From contig KN880496.1 in assembly GCA_000934385.1 (NCBI GenBank), forward strand, positions 53,053-117,052: a stretch of 64,000 nt of DNA, in the 5' to 3' direction. The stretch comes from Cylindrobasidium torrendii FP15055 ss-10. Lineage: Eukaryota; Basidiomycota; Agaricomycetes; Agaricales; Physalacriaceae. The notes beneath the pieces were generated by a model. The model saw nothing but the letters and a program-made list of their open reading frames with translations. It did not search any database and was not told where the DNA came from. Below, piece by piece: positions 35,202-49,046 of this stretch (positions within the stretch are counted from its first letter, which is position 1; every line of letters begins with the position of its first letter). Both the position numbers and the translations under genes were made by a program.

Positions 35202-36331
35202 ATGTCCAACTTGTATTTCGATCAGCTTCCTCTCGAAATCACGGACGAAATCTTTGCATATCTTGACACCCTTCCCTTTGATTCTACGACATTGAAGGCA
35301 TGTGCGTTAGTGAACAAAGCTTGGCTGTACGCCAGCCGCCGCATCTTCTTTCGCAGCGTCGACATGCGGCTCTTGCGCAAACTGCAGGAAAGCGGCAGAA
35401 AATTGCTCGAGACGGTAACCGTCCATGCTCGCGAAGTGCGCGTCTCTCCCCCGTATTCTCGCTCGTGGATGGCCAAGGACACCGATGACTTCCAGTCAGC
35501 CGTGCTCATTCTGCCCCGGCTCACGCTCCTCAACTGCCTCGTACTCAACCGCATCAAGTGGACAGAATTCAAAACACAGGTGGAGATGGAGGGACTATTT
35601 TCAGTTATCGGTTATCGCATTACGTCGCTAAGGATACTCAGAAATTCCTTCCGGGACGTCCTACACTTCATTCGCCTTCTCCGGGCGTTCCCTGCGCTTA
35701 CCGAGCTGACTATCTTGTTGGTTATGACTGAAGAGGCGGATTCCAGGGACATCAAAGCGCCCTCAATGAAGCGCCATTCCCACGGGGTGCCGCCAAAGAC
35801 GCTCAAGGTCGTGCACTTTCAGTCGGCTCATCAATGTCTCACGCGCGCCTTCATGACATGGTTGGAAACAGGCCGTGTGCCTCTCACCAAGCTGGCGCTG
35901 GGTGGAATTGGCTTCCGACCAACGAAGGAGTTGCGGAACACCTTGTATTCGGCGGGAAGCCAGCTAAAGTATCTGCATCTGTATCCTCTGTCCGGAGCAT
36001 TCAATCCTGGATGGGGAAATATAGGTACGTCTTTGACTACTTGCATAGTGCGCAAACTGATAAATATTTCAAAGCTGCTGGGAAAGAGTTTCTCGACTTG
36101 CGCAAGAACAACATGCTGGAAATGATCAAGCTGGAAAGCGTAATGAAGGAAGATGGGTTGCCTTTGTTGTCAGTGATATTCCGGCGTGTAACCAGTCAAT
36201 CTCTGGAGACAATTGTGCTCCCATCCATGCTGCGACGCGACACGCGCACGACGCTGCTAAAGATGGAGATTCTAGAGAGACTCAATGACATAGAGGCATT
36301 CAAATGCGCAAAGAACGTCATCATTCCATAG
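35202..36331 (+). CDS. F-box-like protein
   Basis: Exons 35202-36024 and 36075-36331 give 359 aa. The N-terminal F-box-like motif 'LPLEITDEIFAYLD' followed by 'LKACALVNKAWLYASRR' and 'FFRSV' fits the basidiomycete F-box pattern (L-P-x-E-x-x-x-x-I...C..V.x.W). The rest is leucine-rich with irregular LRR-like segments. Such proteins bind SKP1 through the F-box and recruit substrates to SCF ubiquitin ligases; the substrate is unknown. The stop codon lies only 36 bp from the stop of the convergent SnoaL-like gene, so the transcripts must overlap at their 3' ends. Confidence 0.8.
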
Positions 36332-36367
36332 TACTGCAAGTATTCTACACCAATATACTCGTTCAAT

Positions 36368-36964
36368 TCAAGCAGTCTGACCTCCAAAAGCGGGGGCAGC
36401 ATTAAGGATGTCAGTGCTGGCATCCCCCGCATTCTCCGCCTCCTGCTGCATGAACCTTGTCACGCTCAACCCATCTTGAAACTCGGTCAACTTTTGGATC
36501 TTGGGCAGCCTATCGCCTTCGCGCGGAGCGAACTCGACGATATACATGTATTCGTTGTGCCAGACTGTTCCCGCCTTGGTCGTACCATTACTCTCCGCCT
36601 GGAAAGCGTCAGTCGTCGAGATATCTAGCACGGTTAGAGGATTATCACCTGCACAAAGAGTGTCGGTTTAGCTTCCTTCGTTTCGATGATTCTGTGGATC
36701 TTTGCCTATGTCTGCTCGTGAGAAGTAGAATATCATTGAGCTCGGTGTACGCACATGGAAGGGCGCTTCCTTGGTAAACGATTCGAACGCTTTCAGAATG
36801 GCTGGTGCAGTTTCGCGGTTGACTGAAAATCCTGCGGACTTTGGCAACACCGTCCATTCGAAATCCTCCGTGAAATGGTCGAGGTAGGTGGGTATGTCGT
36901 TGATGTTCAGCGCAGCGATGGAGGACTCATAAGCGCGAATCTCAGGTGAAGTGGTAGCAGACAT
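36368..36964 (-). CDS. SnoaL/NTF2-like protein, third copy
   Basis: Exons 36964-36755, 36705-36649 and 36598-36368 give 165 aa; the same exon phases and the same 19-codon middle exon as the two genes near 22-23 kb, 13 kb away. Shared blocks: 'SPEIRAYESSIAALN', 'YLDHFTEDFEWTVLPKSAG', 'RIIETKEAKPTLFVQ' and 'AGTVWHNEYMYIVEFAPREG'. Here the loop after 'PTSLG' has diverged (PKSAGF). The C-terminal helix is intact. No signal peptide. Function unresolved, as for the other copies; it convergently abuts an F-box gene. Confidence 0.85.
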
Positions 36965-37287
36965 CGTGCTGTACTAGAGAGGACTCGAAATGTGCGTTAT
37001 CACGTTCTACTAAGCAGGATTTATGTAGTTGTCGCCGTCCAAGATGAGAGCCAGACGCACGTCTTGTCTCGAAGTATGTGCGGCCTTGAGCCGAATTCGC
37101 TGCCGTGGGTCGAGCATAAAAACGGTCAAAGGCCGTCTTCGGAGGTTCAGTGGAATACTACGAATAGCACTATTGAACCTTGTTCCAAAAAATGTCAATG
37201 AGCGCTGAGCGCTGAGCAGCCCTAAGACAATGCGAGCGACAGAAATCAACAGATAAAATGCAACACAACAAAGCACGATATGGAATA
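36965..37287. other. intergenic, no gene seen
   Basis: 323 bp between the SnoaL-like start and the ADA3 stop. A short direct repeat (GCTGAGC units) occurs near 37203-37216. Confidence 0.4.
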
Positions 37288-39164
37288 CTATCCAATGTCC
37301 ATTTCGTCAGTAGGCATAGGCAACGGTCTCGGTGGCGGCTCCCTGCCCTCCAGTATCGCCTGCACATCTTCATCAAGCCCTTCATATATGCTTTCCCTCG
37401 GCACGCTCCACACTCGTCCGTCCTGCGCCTTCTGCATCTTCTCAAACACGCCCCCCACTTGGTCTACCCATTGGCGCCGGATATTCACCAGCCGTGATAA
37501 TGCCGGGTCCACCCTGAGTATGTTGTCCTCGTCGGGCCCTAAGCCGAGTGCTGCAGGACAGGGCGGAAGGGTTGGAGTTTCAGCATGGTCAAGCTTACGC
37601 CTCTTCGACTTTCCATTGGGATTGTCTTTCTTCTGCAGCTTGGCGTATGTGTTGTAGATGTTCTTGTCCAGGGCCTCGCGCGCGTCCAAGTACTCCTGGT
37701 AGGCAATACGGTCACGGGCAGCAGCGACCAAACGTTTCCTCCGCGCTTTATTCCGCGCCATGGTGAGTCTGAGCTCCTGCTGGGCTTGCCGTAGAGCAGA
37801 GCTTATTGGGTCATCGACCTTTTCTCCATAGTCCGGCTGCGACGCTCAGTTTGGATGCGAGGACTCATGAAGACAACTTACTATGTCAGAAAGAAGCCCA
37901 TGATACCGCATAGTATCACGTATCCTCGTCTCAAGGTCGGAAACGCTGAGCTTCTCCTTCTTCGACGCGGCAGCGCCGCTGCCTCCAGGCCTGCCCTCCA
38001 TCGCGTCCTCTGCATCCTTGACACCCTTCCAGGGATTGTCGGTGATCATCAAGGCGCTGATGACTCTCTCCGTAAGCGGCCCATGTCCATGAAGTTCGTT
38101 CACACAGTCCTGCTCCTCCAGCGTCGATGGATCCCACTTTGGGTCTGGTGCTTCAAACAGGTCTGGCGGCGCATCTTCCCCAGGTTGAAATATGCTGTTG
38201 TCGTGCTCGCGCCAAATTTCCAGGTAATGTCGACCGAGTTTGGGTATAACGAATGCTTCGACCTCGTCGCCTGTATGCTCAAGCCAGCCGATATCCTCTT
38301 CGCGGATGTTGCGTATCCAAGGCTCAATGGACTGATGGAAAGAATTGACGCTAGTCTGTTGTGGCTGCTTGAGCTTGCTGAAGTCTTCGACGACGTCCTG
38401 CGGTGTACGCGGTCCTGGAGGTGGAGGTGGAGGTACAGGTGGGCGTTCGGGGACAAGGCGCACTTGTTCTGGAACAAGAAATGGCGGTTCTGCAGGTGGA
38501 TCCCTCTTCGAAGAGCTAGCGGCACTGGGAAGGGATTTCGCAGCGGTCTTTGGAATGTATGGAGGAAGTGCTACTGGAGGTGTTCCTTTGCGGTGTCGGT
38601 TTGAAACTGTGTACTAGAGTCAGATGGTGTAGCGAATGTGACGCAGACGACGCACCGGACTCGACCTCACTGTCATCATGTTCGCGCTTTCGTTTCTTCT
38701 TCTTACTACTTTCGCTGTAGATTGAGTTAGTTAATGACAAAGAGGGGAACAAAGTGCGCACTGGCTAATAGAGGAGCCAGATGGCTGCATCGAAAGTCTG
38801 AGCTTTGTGGGCTGTGAACGGTAATCGTCCATGTCAGACGAGATAGGCGTAACTAGAGCATTACATTAGATCCCGCTCGCCACTCGCAGAAACTAGACTC
38901 ACATTCGCGCTGTTCCCGCTTGACCTTTTCCACCGTCTTTCTCTTTGCCCTTTCCGATGCCTGCATCCTGTGCATTGTATCTTCGATAACTTTCTGGTCC
39001 GAGCTGGCTTTCTTGGCCCGGTTTTCCAGCTTAGCGCGTATCATCCTGAGCTCATTCTGAAGCGCATTTAACTCCGCTACTGGTGGAAGTGCATCTCCAG
39101 GGTTCTTCAGTAGCGTCGACCGCAGCGGCGGCGCCGGCTGGAACGGTGCTAATTTGGAGAGCAT
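37288..39164 (-). CDS. ADA3: ADA3/NGG1, SAGA histone acetyltransferase module subunit
   Basis: Exons 39164-38903, 38852-38762, 38714-38656, 38606-37882 and 37836-37288 give 561 aa. ADA3 bridges ADA2 and the GCN5 acetyltransferase in the nuclear SAGA/ADA complexes. An N-terminal coiled coil (about 30-86, rich in Lys/Glu/Arg) is followed by a basic linker (KKKKRKR, a likely nuclear localisation signal) and a proline-rich stretch (PPPPPPGP). The conserved Ada3 domain (about 360-500) shows 'LSDLETRIRDTMRYHGLL', then 'DDPISSALRQAQQELR', 'MARNKARRKRLV' and 'RDRIAYQEYLDAREALDKNI'. The extreme C-terminus ('VNIRRQWVDQVGG') also fits. Single-copy housekeeping gene, divergent from the F-box gene at 40081. 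Confidence 0.93.
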
Positions 39165-40035
39165 CTAGACGTCACGACGCGCCGCGGGTTGTCGCTACAA
39201 GTTTGTGGGAGTGTCCAGTAGATGAATTGAGTAATTTGAAATCCCGATGGTTGCGACGAGGGAATTCTGACACAGTCCAGAAGAAATGGATAGAGAGATA
39301 TGTGGCGCACTGTCGGTGCGGAAGACAAGCCTGTTGTGTCACGCGTCACACAGGTCGATCAAAATCGATCACGTGGTTTGACCGTAGACGAAACCAGCCA
39401 AGAAACTAGCTGTTGCTGTGCAGATGAAAGTGGTTTAAGATTTCTGCAGAAGAATTATTGCACGCGTCAAATTTAACTCAATGAAGCCGCTCATAAATGC
39501 CATAACGCGTTCAAACTACCACAGTCGACGCAAACATGGTGGAATTTCCTCACCCTGAGACCTGAGTTTGCGTCGATGAGCCTTCAGTACATGGAACACG
39601 GGATATAGTGGGAAATATGCAGGATAATTCGGGGATTATGCAAAATTGACTCAACTGAAGCCAACAGTGCTGGGACCGTAAGGACCCGTTCGTTGAAGCA
39701 TGCCCTAACGAACGAAGCGATTGCCTTAATGTGAGCCACGTATGCAACAGTTCGAGTTATTATACATTTCTACTTTTATGCGTAAAGCAGGGAAACCCGT
39801 TTGGACCGCAAATAGTCAGGATGTTAGTTGTTTCGTTGCTCATTGTCCGTCGTAACAATGACCCTGCAATGAGACCACATCGGGTAAAATACGTGGAAAA
39901 TGTACAATTGCTACTACATTGGAAGGAGCAACGCGCAACAATGCTGTACTTGGTCAGCCCAGATCCACGATTGCGACACCAACAGTTGTCAGGTTGCATT
40001 GTTCACTCTGTGCTTTACATAATCAAGTAGCTACC
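39165..40035. other. divergent intergenic region, ADA3 / F-box 2
   Basis: About 870 bp. Apart from the TATA box at its right end, no element or gene can be supported. Confidence 0.45.
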
Positions 40036-40042
40036 TATAAAA
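40036..40042 (+). promoter_or_regulatory. TATA box of F-box gene 2
   Basis: TATAAAA lies 39-45 bp upstream of the ATG at 40081. If transcription starts about 30 bp downstream as usual, the 5' leader is only about 10-15 nt. Confidence 0.55.
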
Positions 40043-40080
40043 GGCGGCCACTTGCATTAATCCTTTTTCAGTCCACCACC

Positions 40081-41730
40081 ATGTCCTTCACAGACATTGT
40101 AAGTAGCACAGCGTCGGACTAACTTCGCACAACTGAACTATCATAGGCTCGACCTTCCATCCAAAGCTTTCCAAACGAGATACTAGCGATAGTTATTGAG
40201 TTTGCCGTCTCTGATGCTCAGCATGACTATACGTGCTTCCAGATCGGAGGAAAGCTTCCAACACAACTTGTGCTCATGCATGTCAATACACTTTGGCGGG
40301 GCATCTGTAGCTCTTCCATGACATTGTGGCAAAACATCTGTATAGATCTTCAACCCAATTCTCGCACCATACCGACTGAGCTTGGTGCGTCGACATGGAG
40401 CCATTTCGCGAAAGTCTGCGAGAATGCGCTGCGATCGGGAAGACCTAAGCCACTGAGGCTCAGGCTGAAAAATTGGCACACAAACCAGGAGTCATATCAG
40501 AATACAGGACTTGAAGCAGAGGTAACGGATGGCTTGATACTCGGAAACAAGATTATTCGTCTTGCGATTGACGAAAGTCCTCGTTGGAAAGAATTCACGG
40601 TGCAAGGTCCTTACTATCAAGATCTCCTCCCGGACGCTGTGACTCCATGGTCTGCTCTGGTGGAAGTCACGAATCGTATTTCAATGTTGGAACGCATTTC
40701 CCTCATCGATTCATGTTGCGATGAACCACCCAACCATCTCTGGCAAGATTGTAAGAATATCTTCCTGGTTGCGCCAAAACTTTCTTCGGCGAAGTTTGGC
40801 ACGAATGTGTTTCCCTTCAACCTCCCTTGGCCTCAACTCATTGAGACCGATGTTTCCAGTCTCAACTTTGAGACGTACCGCGAGCTTGCCAACTACTTTT
40901 ATGATGTCATGAGTCAAGTCGCTGTGACTGCTATATCCTGGGGCGAGACTTTTTCTTTCATTCCTGACGACGATGGTATCCTTTCAACTCTGCCAATCGT
41001 GGAGAACTCTCACATCATCAAATTGCACCTCAGCGCATTCGTCCTACCGCCAGTCATTCTTCCAAACCTCAATACTCTCCGGTTCATGATAGGTGACACT
41101 GGGGACATGGACTTGCGAAGTGTCGCCCGGGTGGAAGCACTTCTGCATGATTCGAACTGTCATCTGGTGGAACTCACGGTTGACCAATATCACTGGGATG
41201 GCTTTTCCGCAGGCGACGTGAATTCTTTTGGGCCTCTTCTCCCCTACCTCAACACCCTCCGCTTTCTGACTTGGGAAGCGGCACTGCAAGACGACGATAC
41301 TGCGAACGTGCTTGTCAAAGGTCTCCGCAACATCCTTGTCGGCACATCATCCAACCTACCCAACCTCAACACGCTCTTCGTGAATTTGACACAAACTGAA
41401 CCAAGAAGAGTGGTAAAAAATTGTGACTTCGAGCAATCCGATGTGAACGCGTTATGGAATATTATACGCACGAGAATGTTGGGAGACGAGGCCATCTTGA
41501 AGACGTTCCACATCACCGTTGCATATATCGGGAGTGACCCGATACACATAAAAAAACCTGATAATATGCTTTCGGAGGCCGGCGCGAATATACAGCAAGC
41601 CATGGATGGAGGTGTTGATTTCAAGCTGAGCACGGCAGGTAAGCGTCATCATCTTCCTCAGTGCGTCCACGAAATATTGATTAGTTATCTTGCAGCTATG
41701 TGGCGACAAAGCAACTACAATCTGATATAG
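40081..41730 (+). CDS. F-box-like protein 2
   Basis: Exons 40081-40098 (six codons), 40147-41638 and 41696-41730 give 514 aa. The small first exon is supported by GTAAGT and by a CTGAAC branch site before ATCATAG. The N-terminus after the junction ('IQSFPNEILAIVIEFAV') is an F-box helix, followed by 'LMHVNTLWRGICSSSMTLW', a pattern common in agaricomycete F-box proteins. Repeating 'LPNLNTLRF' and 'LPYLNTLRF' units form LRR-like strands. The last intron (57 nt) is stop-free and would otherwise be read as coding. Presumed SCF adaptor; substrate unknown. Confidence 0.82.
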
Positions 41731-41994
41731 GCTAACTGTCTACTCATGTCAGTAAATGCCAGTCGATGTGCTTGGTCCAAGAGAGAGTTTTGGACATACA
41801 GAATTTGACATTCCTATATCTACGAAATCAGTACCTTACCGACTCTCTAAATCTTTCAACGGGTGCATGCACTCGTCCTTTCGCTTGCGCTCTTGCGTGG
41901 TCAAAAAAATGCTACGATACTGCCATTGTGTACAATCTGAACTGAGTGATTAACGTCATACCAATGTCAACTAAAAAAGTAGAGACCAACAGCA

Positions 41995-43390
<1,396 letters not shown>

Positions 43391-43423
43391 GATCTTGCCT
43401 CATCACCCTCATCTTCGCGCGAA

Positions 43424-45845
43424 ATGGACTTGCCTGGTGGCGACGACTTCCAGGATGTCCGCGATATATTCTCCGCGGCCTCGGCAGGTAATATTGGCAG
43501 CCATACTTGGACGACATGCTCACCTTCCCCCCCAGAAATGCAGCCCGGAGAAACAGTGTGGATGGACGGGTTCACCCTTTTGGAAGCCATGAGCGCCCTC
43601 GAGGTTCCTACACAAACGGGCGATAAATCTTGATTCTCATATTCACCCAGATTGGAGAGCCGCGCCTCGACAGCGGAATGGTATCCTCGTCTGTACCACC
43701 CTTTGACGCGCTTGCCCCCTTGCTTCCTGAGGAAATATGTTGGATCATTGACAGAGCATGTGCATATGAGGTGTGTCCTTGTGCCAGCCCAGAAGCGTGT
43801 ACTAACTCGTCAGATGGAATGGCATGCCGGCAATCTTCTCTCAACCACTGTCTTTACACTTGTCTACATCCATGAGCTTGGCCAAATCGACCCGGATATG
43901 GTTTCCCACCGACACAGCGGCTCCCAAGACCCAAGACGTCCCATAGAGCTCATCTCGGTTATCCTCCAAACCTATATCATTGGTCTCCTCAAATGCTGCG
44001 GTGCCGTGTGGGACAAGCTGAACCGAAGCTCACTCCACGACGTATGTTATAGTAATGCATTGTACATCACAAGACCAACACCTTCTAGAGTGAAGACTGG
44101 CAGTCAGACAAGTGCGAAGTGTCGCTGCTGGAGGGCTATCAGACTAAAGCGGCATTGGCAAAGCTCGACGATACCTTGGCCTGGCTATCCACAACATCAA
44201 AAAGTACGTTCGCCGCACAAGTCAATCTCAAGCTGATTCCCCCCTAGTTGCTCCAAGTTGGAAAGAGCAGTTAGCCGCACGCTTATATCTACGGAAGGTG
44301 TGTACAATTCTCGCCTGCTCCGCGCGTACTCATAAGTTTAGTCCATGCTCCTTCTCATGAACACCAGTGCTTTCGATCATCCACAAACCTTCCAAGCTAC
44401 TCTGTCTCAAGCCCGCGTCGCATTGGCATACGTGCGTCAACACTCAGCTCCAGCTCCATCCCGCGATTCGCCTGCACATCTGGCGTTCGACCCCTACATT
44501 GGCCGTCGTTTGGTCACCTTCATCCCGATCCGTGTTCTCGAGCTTCCTCCAGTGGAACACTCATGGGATGCCATTCAGCGCCTTCTCGATGGCTGGCAAG
44601 AAATGGCCACGCTCGCATATTCGCACAGTCTCACGGCCTGGGAGACAGCTGGGCTCACTCGAACGTGGCTGGGAGTTGAGCGTCCGGCGTACGTCCGGGC
44701 CTCTACGCAGGCAATCTTCTATAACGGTCTTATCGTCCTGGGGAAGTATGGCTCAGCTTGGGTCACCCAGTCCTTCTTCAATGAGACCGTCGGAATTGCA
44801 CAGGCGCATGTGTACCGGATCATCCAAGATAGCTGGACCGCGAAAACGCCTGTGCCGCTGAGTCAAATAGAGCGATTAATGTCCAAGGTAGAGCGACCTT
44901 CCCACCTCCTCATGCTTGATGGATACTAACAGGCTTCAGACGGTCATACCCACTATTCTAGCGGCCTGGGACAATGGCCCTCGAAGACGGCGTATCCTTG
45001 CTAACCTGGCATCCGAGTGGCACGCTCTGTACGACCTCTTTCTCCGTATCGCATCGAATACCCACCCCTCCACTGCTGCCGATATCCGCATCATGACCAA
45101 ACTCCCAAAGGCTGTCCTCATTTGGCGAATGAACATCTTGCAGGAGATCGTCCTCTCGGGCTTTCAACTTGAGTTATATGCCGCGAACGAGCGACCGTTT
45201 GCGTATTGGTACACTGCCCAGCTGGTAGAGCAGCAGCTACTAGCGATCGACACAGTGGAAGCCTTGGTCAACCCCAGTACGTTCTCTTGTTGGTGTGTGT
45301 CTTCTCGACTGAATACTGGACAGTATCGAGTCTGGCGCGCGAGCTGGCGTTCCGCCGCTCATTCATGACTGCCATTCAACACCTGTGCATCGGCATGTAT
45401 CTGACACTAGCGCCATGTATACCGTTCGATTGGCCCACATACAAGCACACTTTTATGAGAAGGTTCAAGTGGGTGTTTCGGCCAGACTACCAGGATGTTC
45501 TCGCACGCCCAGTCGGCCATCCAGAGCTCTTCAAGTTCATGCCAGAACGAGACGCCGTTATGCAGGTATGAGATCTTGCTACACAGGTCTGCCCTTACTT
45601 ACCTACTTACCTATACGCAGGATTCGCGAGCGTCCCCGCGCGCATCGTGTGCAATTGCCTTAGAGATCTTAACGAAGATTGTCGAAGGCTCGGGCGCACG
45701 TAGGCCCTTTGTTGAGAAACTGATAGCGACGGCGGAGAATCTATGCACTCATTTACCGGAATTGGTAGACGAGCAGTTCGATTGGAAGCAGAACTCGAAG
45801 TGGGATGTAAATGTGGACCCGTGGTTCCCAGCGGTCAGTTTATGA
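43424..45845 (+). CDS. NAA35: NAA35/MAK10, NatC auxiliary subunit
   Basis: Ten exons: 43424-43487, 43536-43603, 43651-43770, 43814-44041, 44089-44203, 44248-44297, 44342-44886, 44933-45276, 45324-45565, 45621-45845; 666 aa. NAA35 anchors the NatC N-terminal acetyltransferase on ribosomes with NAA30 and NAA38. The family hallmark is at residues 28-50: 'DGFTLLEAMSALE' joined across intron 2 to 'IGEPRLDSGM', followed by 'LLPEEICWIIDRACAYEMEW', 'EGYQTKAALAKL' and a long all-helical body. Introns are very short (43-55 nt). The start lies 33 bp from that of the divergent tryptophanyl-tRNA synthetase; an in-frame ATG at 43361 would make the two coding regions overlap and seems less likely. Confidence 0.93.
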
Positions 45846-46083
45846 TACTGCTTAATATATATGTATTTATTTGCTGCAAAATGACATACGCGCATCTCAA
45901 GCCCACAAGTGCGAGCAGCACTCTGCGGCATGCACCGTAGGAAATCAAACTACTCTACCCAGCCAAAAAGACAAAAAGAAAATGGGCAAGTTGGTTGCAG
46001 CGGCTAGGACTAGTTGGAGCAGCAATTACACGGTTTGCTAGGTGTCTTTCGAACAGAATGCATTGCGCAAGGCCGCAGATATC

Positions 46084-46181
46084 GGCTCTATGGTCTAGTA
46101 GCATGATTCCTGCTTTGGGAGGTTGCGCATTGCGCGATTCGATCTTGCAGGAGGTCACGGGTTCAATTCCCGTTGGAGCCC
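46084..46181 (+). tRNA. tRNA-Pro(UGG) with a 26-nt intron
   Basis: Full cloverleaf: acceptor GGCTCTA (46084-46090) pairs with TGGAGCC (46174-46180, one G-U), D-arm within 46093-46107, anticodon stem CCTGC/GCAGG (46109-46113, 46147-46151), anticodon TGG at 46116-46118, T-arm ACGGG-TTCAATT-CCCGT. The intron (46120-46145) sits at the canonical position after base 37. A TTTTT run starts at 46182, acting as the Pol III terminator. Mature length is 72 nt before CCA, as expected for eukaryotic tRNA-Pro. It lies between two protein genes. Confidence 0.94.
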
Positions 46182-46186
46182 TTTTT
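46182..46186 (+). terminator. RNA polymerase III terminator
   Basis: Five T residues immediately after the tRNA discriminator base, the standard Pol III stop signal. Confidence 0.8.
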
Positions 46187-46408
46187 CGACAACATTTGTG
46201 CAATGCGGTTACTTTCAATTTTTTGAATTTGGATCTTCAATCAGAAGTCTCTCGCGTGCAGCTGCACAATGCCAGTACCGTATATGGCGACGGTCGACCG
46301 TGCTTCAGACTTCGGTGGACACTGGAGTGCTATAAACAATTCGAGAGTAGATTTACATGCGAAAAACACAGCGTAGTAAATACCAGTGTATGTCGATACT
46401 GTAGCTGC

Positions 46409-49046
46409 CTACTCGCGGAGAACAATCACCTTTGCCTTCTTGACTTTCTTCCTCTTCTTCCTCTCTTCTTCATCAGCGCGTGCTATGCATGAAGTTAATC
46501 TCGATGCATACTAAAGCCAAAGTTTCATCATATACTCACCTTGCGCGGCGGAACTCATTGTTAGCCCACTCATGTCAGCGGCTAAGTTGATCTCAGCAGT
46601 CTCATCTTGCGGCGGCTGCCCCATTGACTCCCAAATGGCCCACTGCCAAGATCCACTGATATAGTCGTAGTTGGTATCCTCGCGGTCGGGCCTGATGAAG
46701 CAGTAGCCGCGAGACGGGTCGGTGTAGGCGTGCTCAATGCAGAACGCATGTAGGATCTCATAGAACTGGGTTCTATTATGCTGCTGCGCGGTACGCAAGT
46801 CGACTGCTCTTGGTGTCAACTGGGTCCAAAGAAGGTCAAGGTGGCCGCCGTGGACGGGCGGGAACAACACATATGTCTGCGCGATATGTGAATTCCAAGT
46901 CATATAGAAGGAGTCATGGGAAATACAGATGGAATGTTGGATGTGCGCACAACGTCGAAGCCAGTGTCAACGTCCGTTGCCTTGCGATACATGTTCAGAA
47001 CGAAACCCAGCTGGTCATCCACCAGCTGGTGCTTTTCACGGTCGATTAAACAGGCGAAGCCATCTGCCCAAAGGATAAGCAAATCATGACCAGTGCAGGC
47101 TGAAGACAGCGTACCTTTGTCAACCTCAACGACATATTTCTTTGCCACACGTGAGACAAGCTCCTTTCCAAGCGGTACTACTTCACCCTGTAGTGAATAG
47201 TATTAAATAGGGTAATTCCTGCTCAAATGGTAGAGATCACCTTCTTCAAAACGGAAAGATAATCTTGGTCGTGCGCCAGACTGAAGCGGGCCCATGGTGC
47301 CTTGGATGGTACACATTAGCGTGCGAGGGCGATAGACGAAGGTTAAGCGTACAGACTCGGACATAGAGTCCATGATTTCGTAAAGCGGATGATAAGGCTG
47401 CTCTTCAGTCAGCATCATCGAAAGTTTTGAGGATGTAAGGCTCTTACCCGATCATCGTGAATGAGGTGCACGCTTCGCGTCGGTGCATACCCCAACAGGG
47501 CGCACGGGTCGACCACCCTGGGTAAATTGTTTTCCATTGAGGCCAGAGCATCCACAGCTTCCTGGTGAGCGATTGAGAATTGTGTATATCCCATGCCGTG
47601 TGCATACCTGCCGGGCAGCCGCCGTCCTTGAGCTAGGACCACGGCCAGCAGCACGACGCAACGCGTGACGAGATCTGTAGTCATTTAGCTGCTGTTCATG
47701 GGCCCGGACGGCCTGTGATTGGTTTCAGTAAAGGTTCATCCAGGTTGGACACTTCCTTGCCTCTCGACGTCCCGAGCCACCTTCATCGTTGGGCCCGCCC
47801 CCAGCAAGTGTATTGATCGCGGTAACATTGGGCTTTCGGCTGCGCTTCCAAAGAGCTGAGATGCCACCACCACCCGACGAAGAATGCCTGCCATCCGGCG
47901 GAGGGCTTCCACTACCCCCACCACCGTTGCCATCCTCCTCCTCGCTATCCGAACCGTCCCAAAAGCGGTCACCATCGTTCTTGGACGAGGACCCTGGGAA
48001 AGGCCTCGAAGGAGGTGCGCGAATCACAGTGGTCGCTGCATCGCTCTTGAAAGGAATGCGAATAGTTTCCAAACCATCGCTCGGCGCCATCGAATAGGTT
48101 GGAGCATCGGCTTGTGCCTCAACAGAGACTCCAGTGTCACGGAGGAAAAGCCTCCAATGAACGAGACGCACCATCCATCCCTGCGCAGCCGTGACCATCC
48201 AGGCATGATTCGATGTTTCGGCGCTGTTGAGCTTAGCGCCTGTCTTTCCGTCAGCCTTTGTCTTGCCGCCGCCTACGGCAGCCCCGAGGCCGAAGACCGA
48301 CAGCGTAGAGGAAAATTCCTTGACCCTGCTCTTCTCGTTCCCCACATACACGGCATTCTCGAACTGCGCAGTCTTGGCAACGTAGGTGAGCAAGTAGAGG
48401 TTTCCGTGTGCAGCGTTCAACATTCGCTGACCGTTGCAAAATTCGAACCAGGCAATGCTGTTTGCTTTGATGTAGTTGGTAATGGCGGACGAGTCCTCAA
48501 TGTTGTATTCGATGTTGTTGTCCCCAGGTGTAGTCAGAAGTGCGCCTGTGGTACCGTGTGTCTCGCAAATAAATTTGGTGTTGAGGTCGAAGCGAGTCTC
48601 GCCAAGGCTTTCGAGTGTGAGAAATTGGAGGAGAACAGGACAAAAGCCTAGACTCACGAGACACCTCCAGCGACAGCGCTCTGTGTGCGGGTCAAACTCC
48701 AGCCAGAAGTCATGATAGTATCATCGCCGGGTTTCTCGAAGGGTGTGTACAGTGCTAGTCCATTCATGTAGGGCTCGTGCCAAGGAGGCGCGAGACCGTT
48801 CTTGTCGTCGTCCAAATTCCTCGGGTGCGCCTCGTGTGATCCAACAGAGTAGATGTAACTGAGAAGAGACCTCTGTCCGATGTATGATAGATCATACGGA
48901 TATGACGCGCCAGTCTTCCTGAAGTTCCTCAGCGAGCGCAACTGTATGGAGCGCGGCTCGAAAAACGGAAAGCCTCCCAGCATTGAGGCCAGACAGCGAG
49001 CGTATGTAACTGGAGGACTGTTCGGATCTTCGTCGAGGGGAATCAT
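46409..49046 (-). CDS. large unrecognised (basidiomycete-type) protein
   Basis: Nine or ten exons can be chained: 49046-48658, 48607-47761, 47712-47608, 47561-47448, 47397-47241, 47180-46951 (possibly with an internal 51-nt intron 47114-47064), 46876-46540, 46482-46409; about 733-750 aa. The junction at 47760-47713 works only as a GC..AG intron; otherwise the frame ends at 47725 and a separate signal-peptide-like start at 47684 could suggest two genes. Notable segments: 'LASMLGGFPFFEPRSIQLRS', 'LGETRFDLNTKFICETHGTT', a Gly/Ser/Asp-rich linker, 'KKYVVEVDK', and a Lys/Glu-rich C-terminus (EEERKKRKKVKK). I know of no functional domain. It resembles an uncharacterised agaricomycete family and is divergent from the gene at 49415. 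Confidence 0.65.

Noticed and set aside
37855..38604. 249-codon plus-strand frame
   Set aside because: Antisense to ADA3, whose motifs are unambiguous.
47415..47684. Separate secreted protein starting at 47684 with a signal-peptide-like N-terminus
   Set aside because: The signal-like stretch is an out-of-frame reading of an exon that fits the upstream gene through a GC..AG intron; the downstream exons match only that other frame.
47884..48651. 255-codon plus-strand frame
   Set aside because: Antisense to the conserved second exon of the large unknown gene at 46409-49046.
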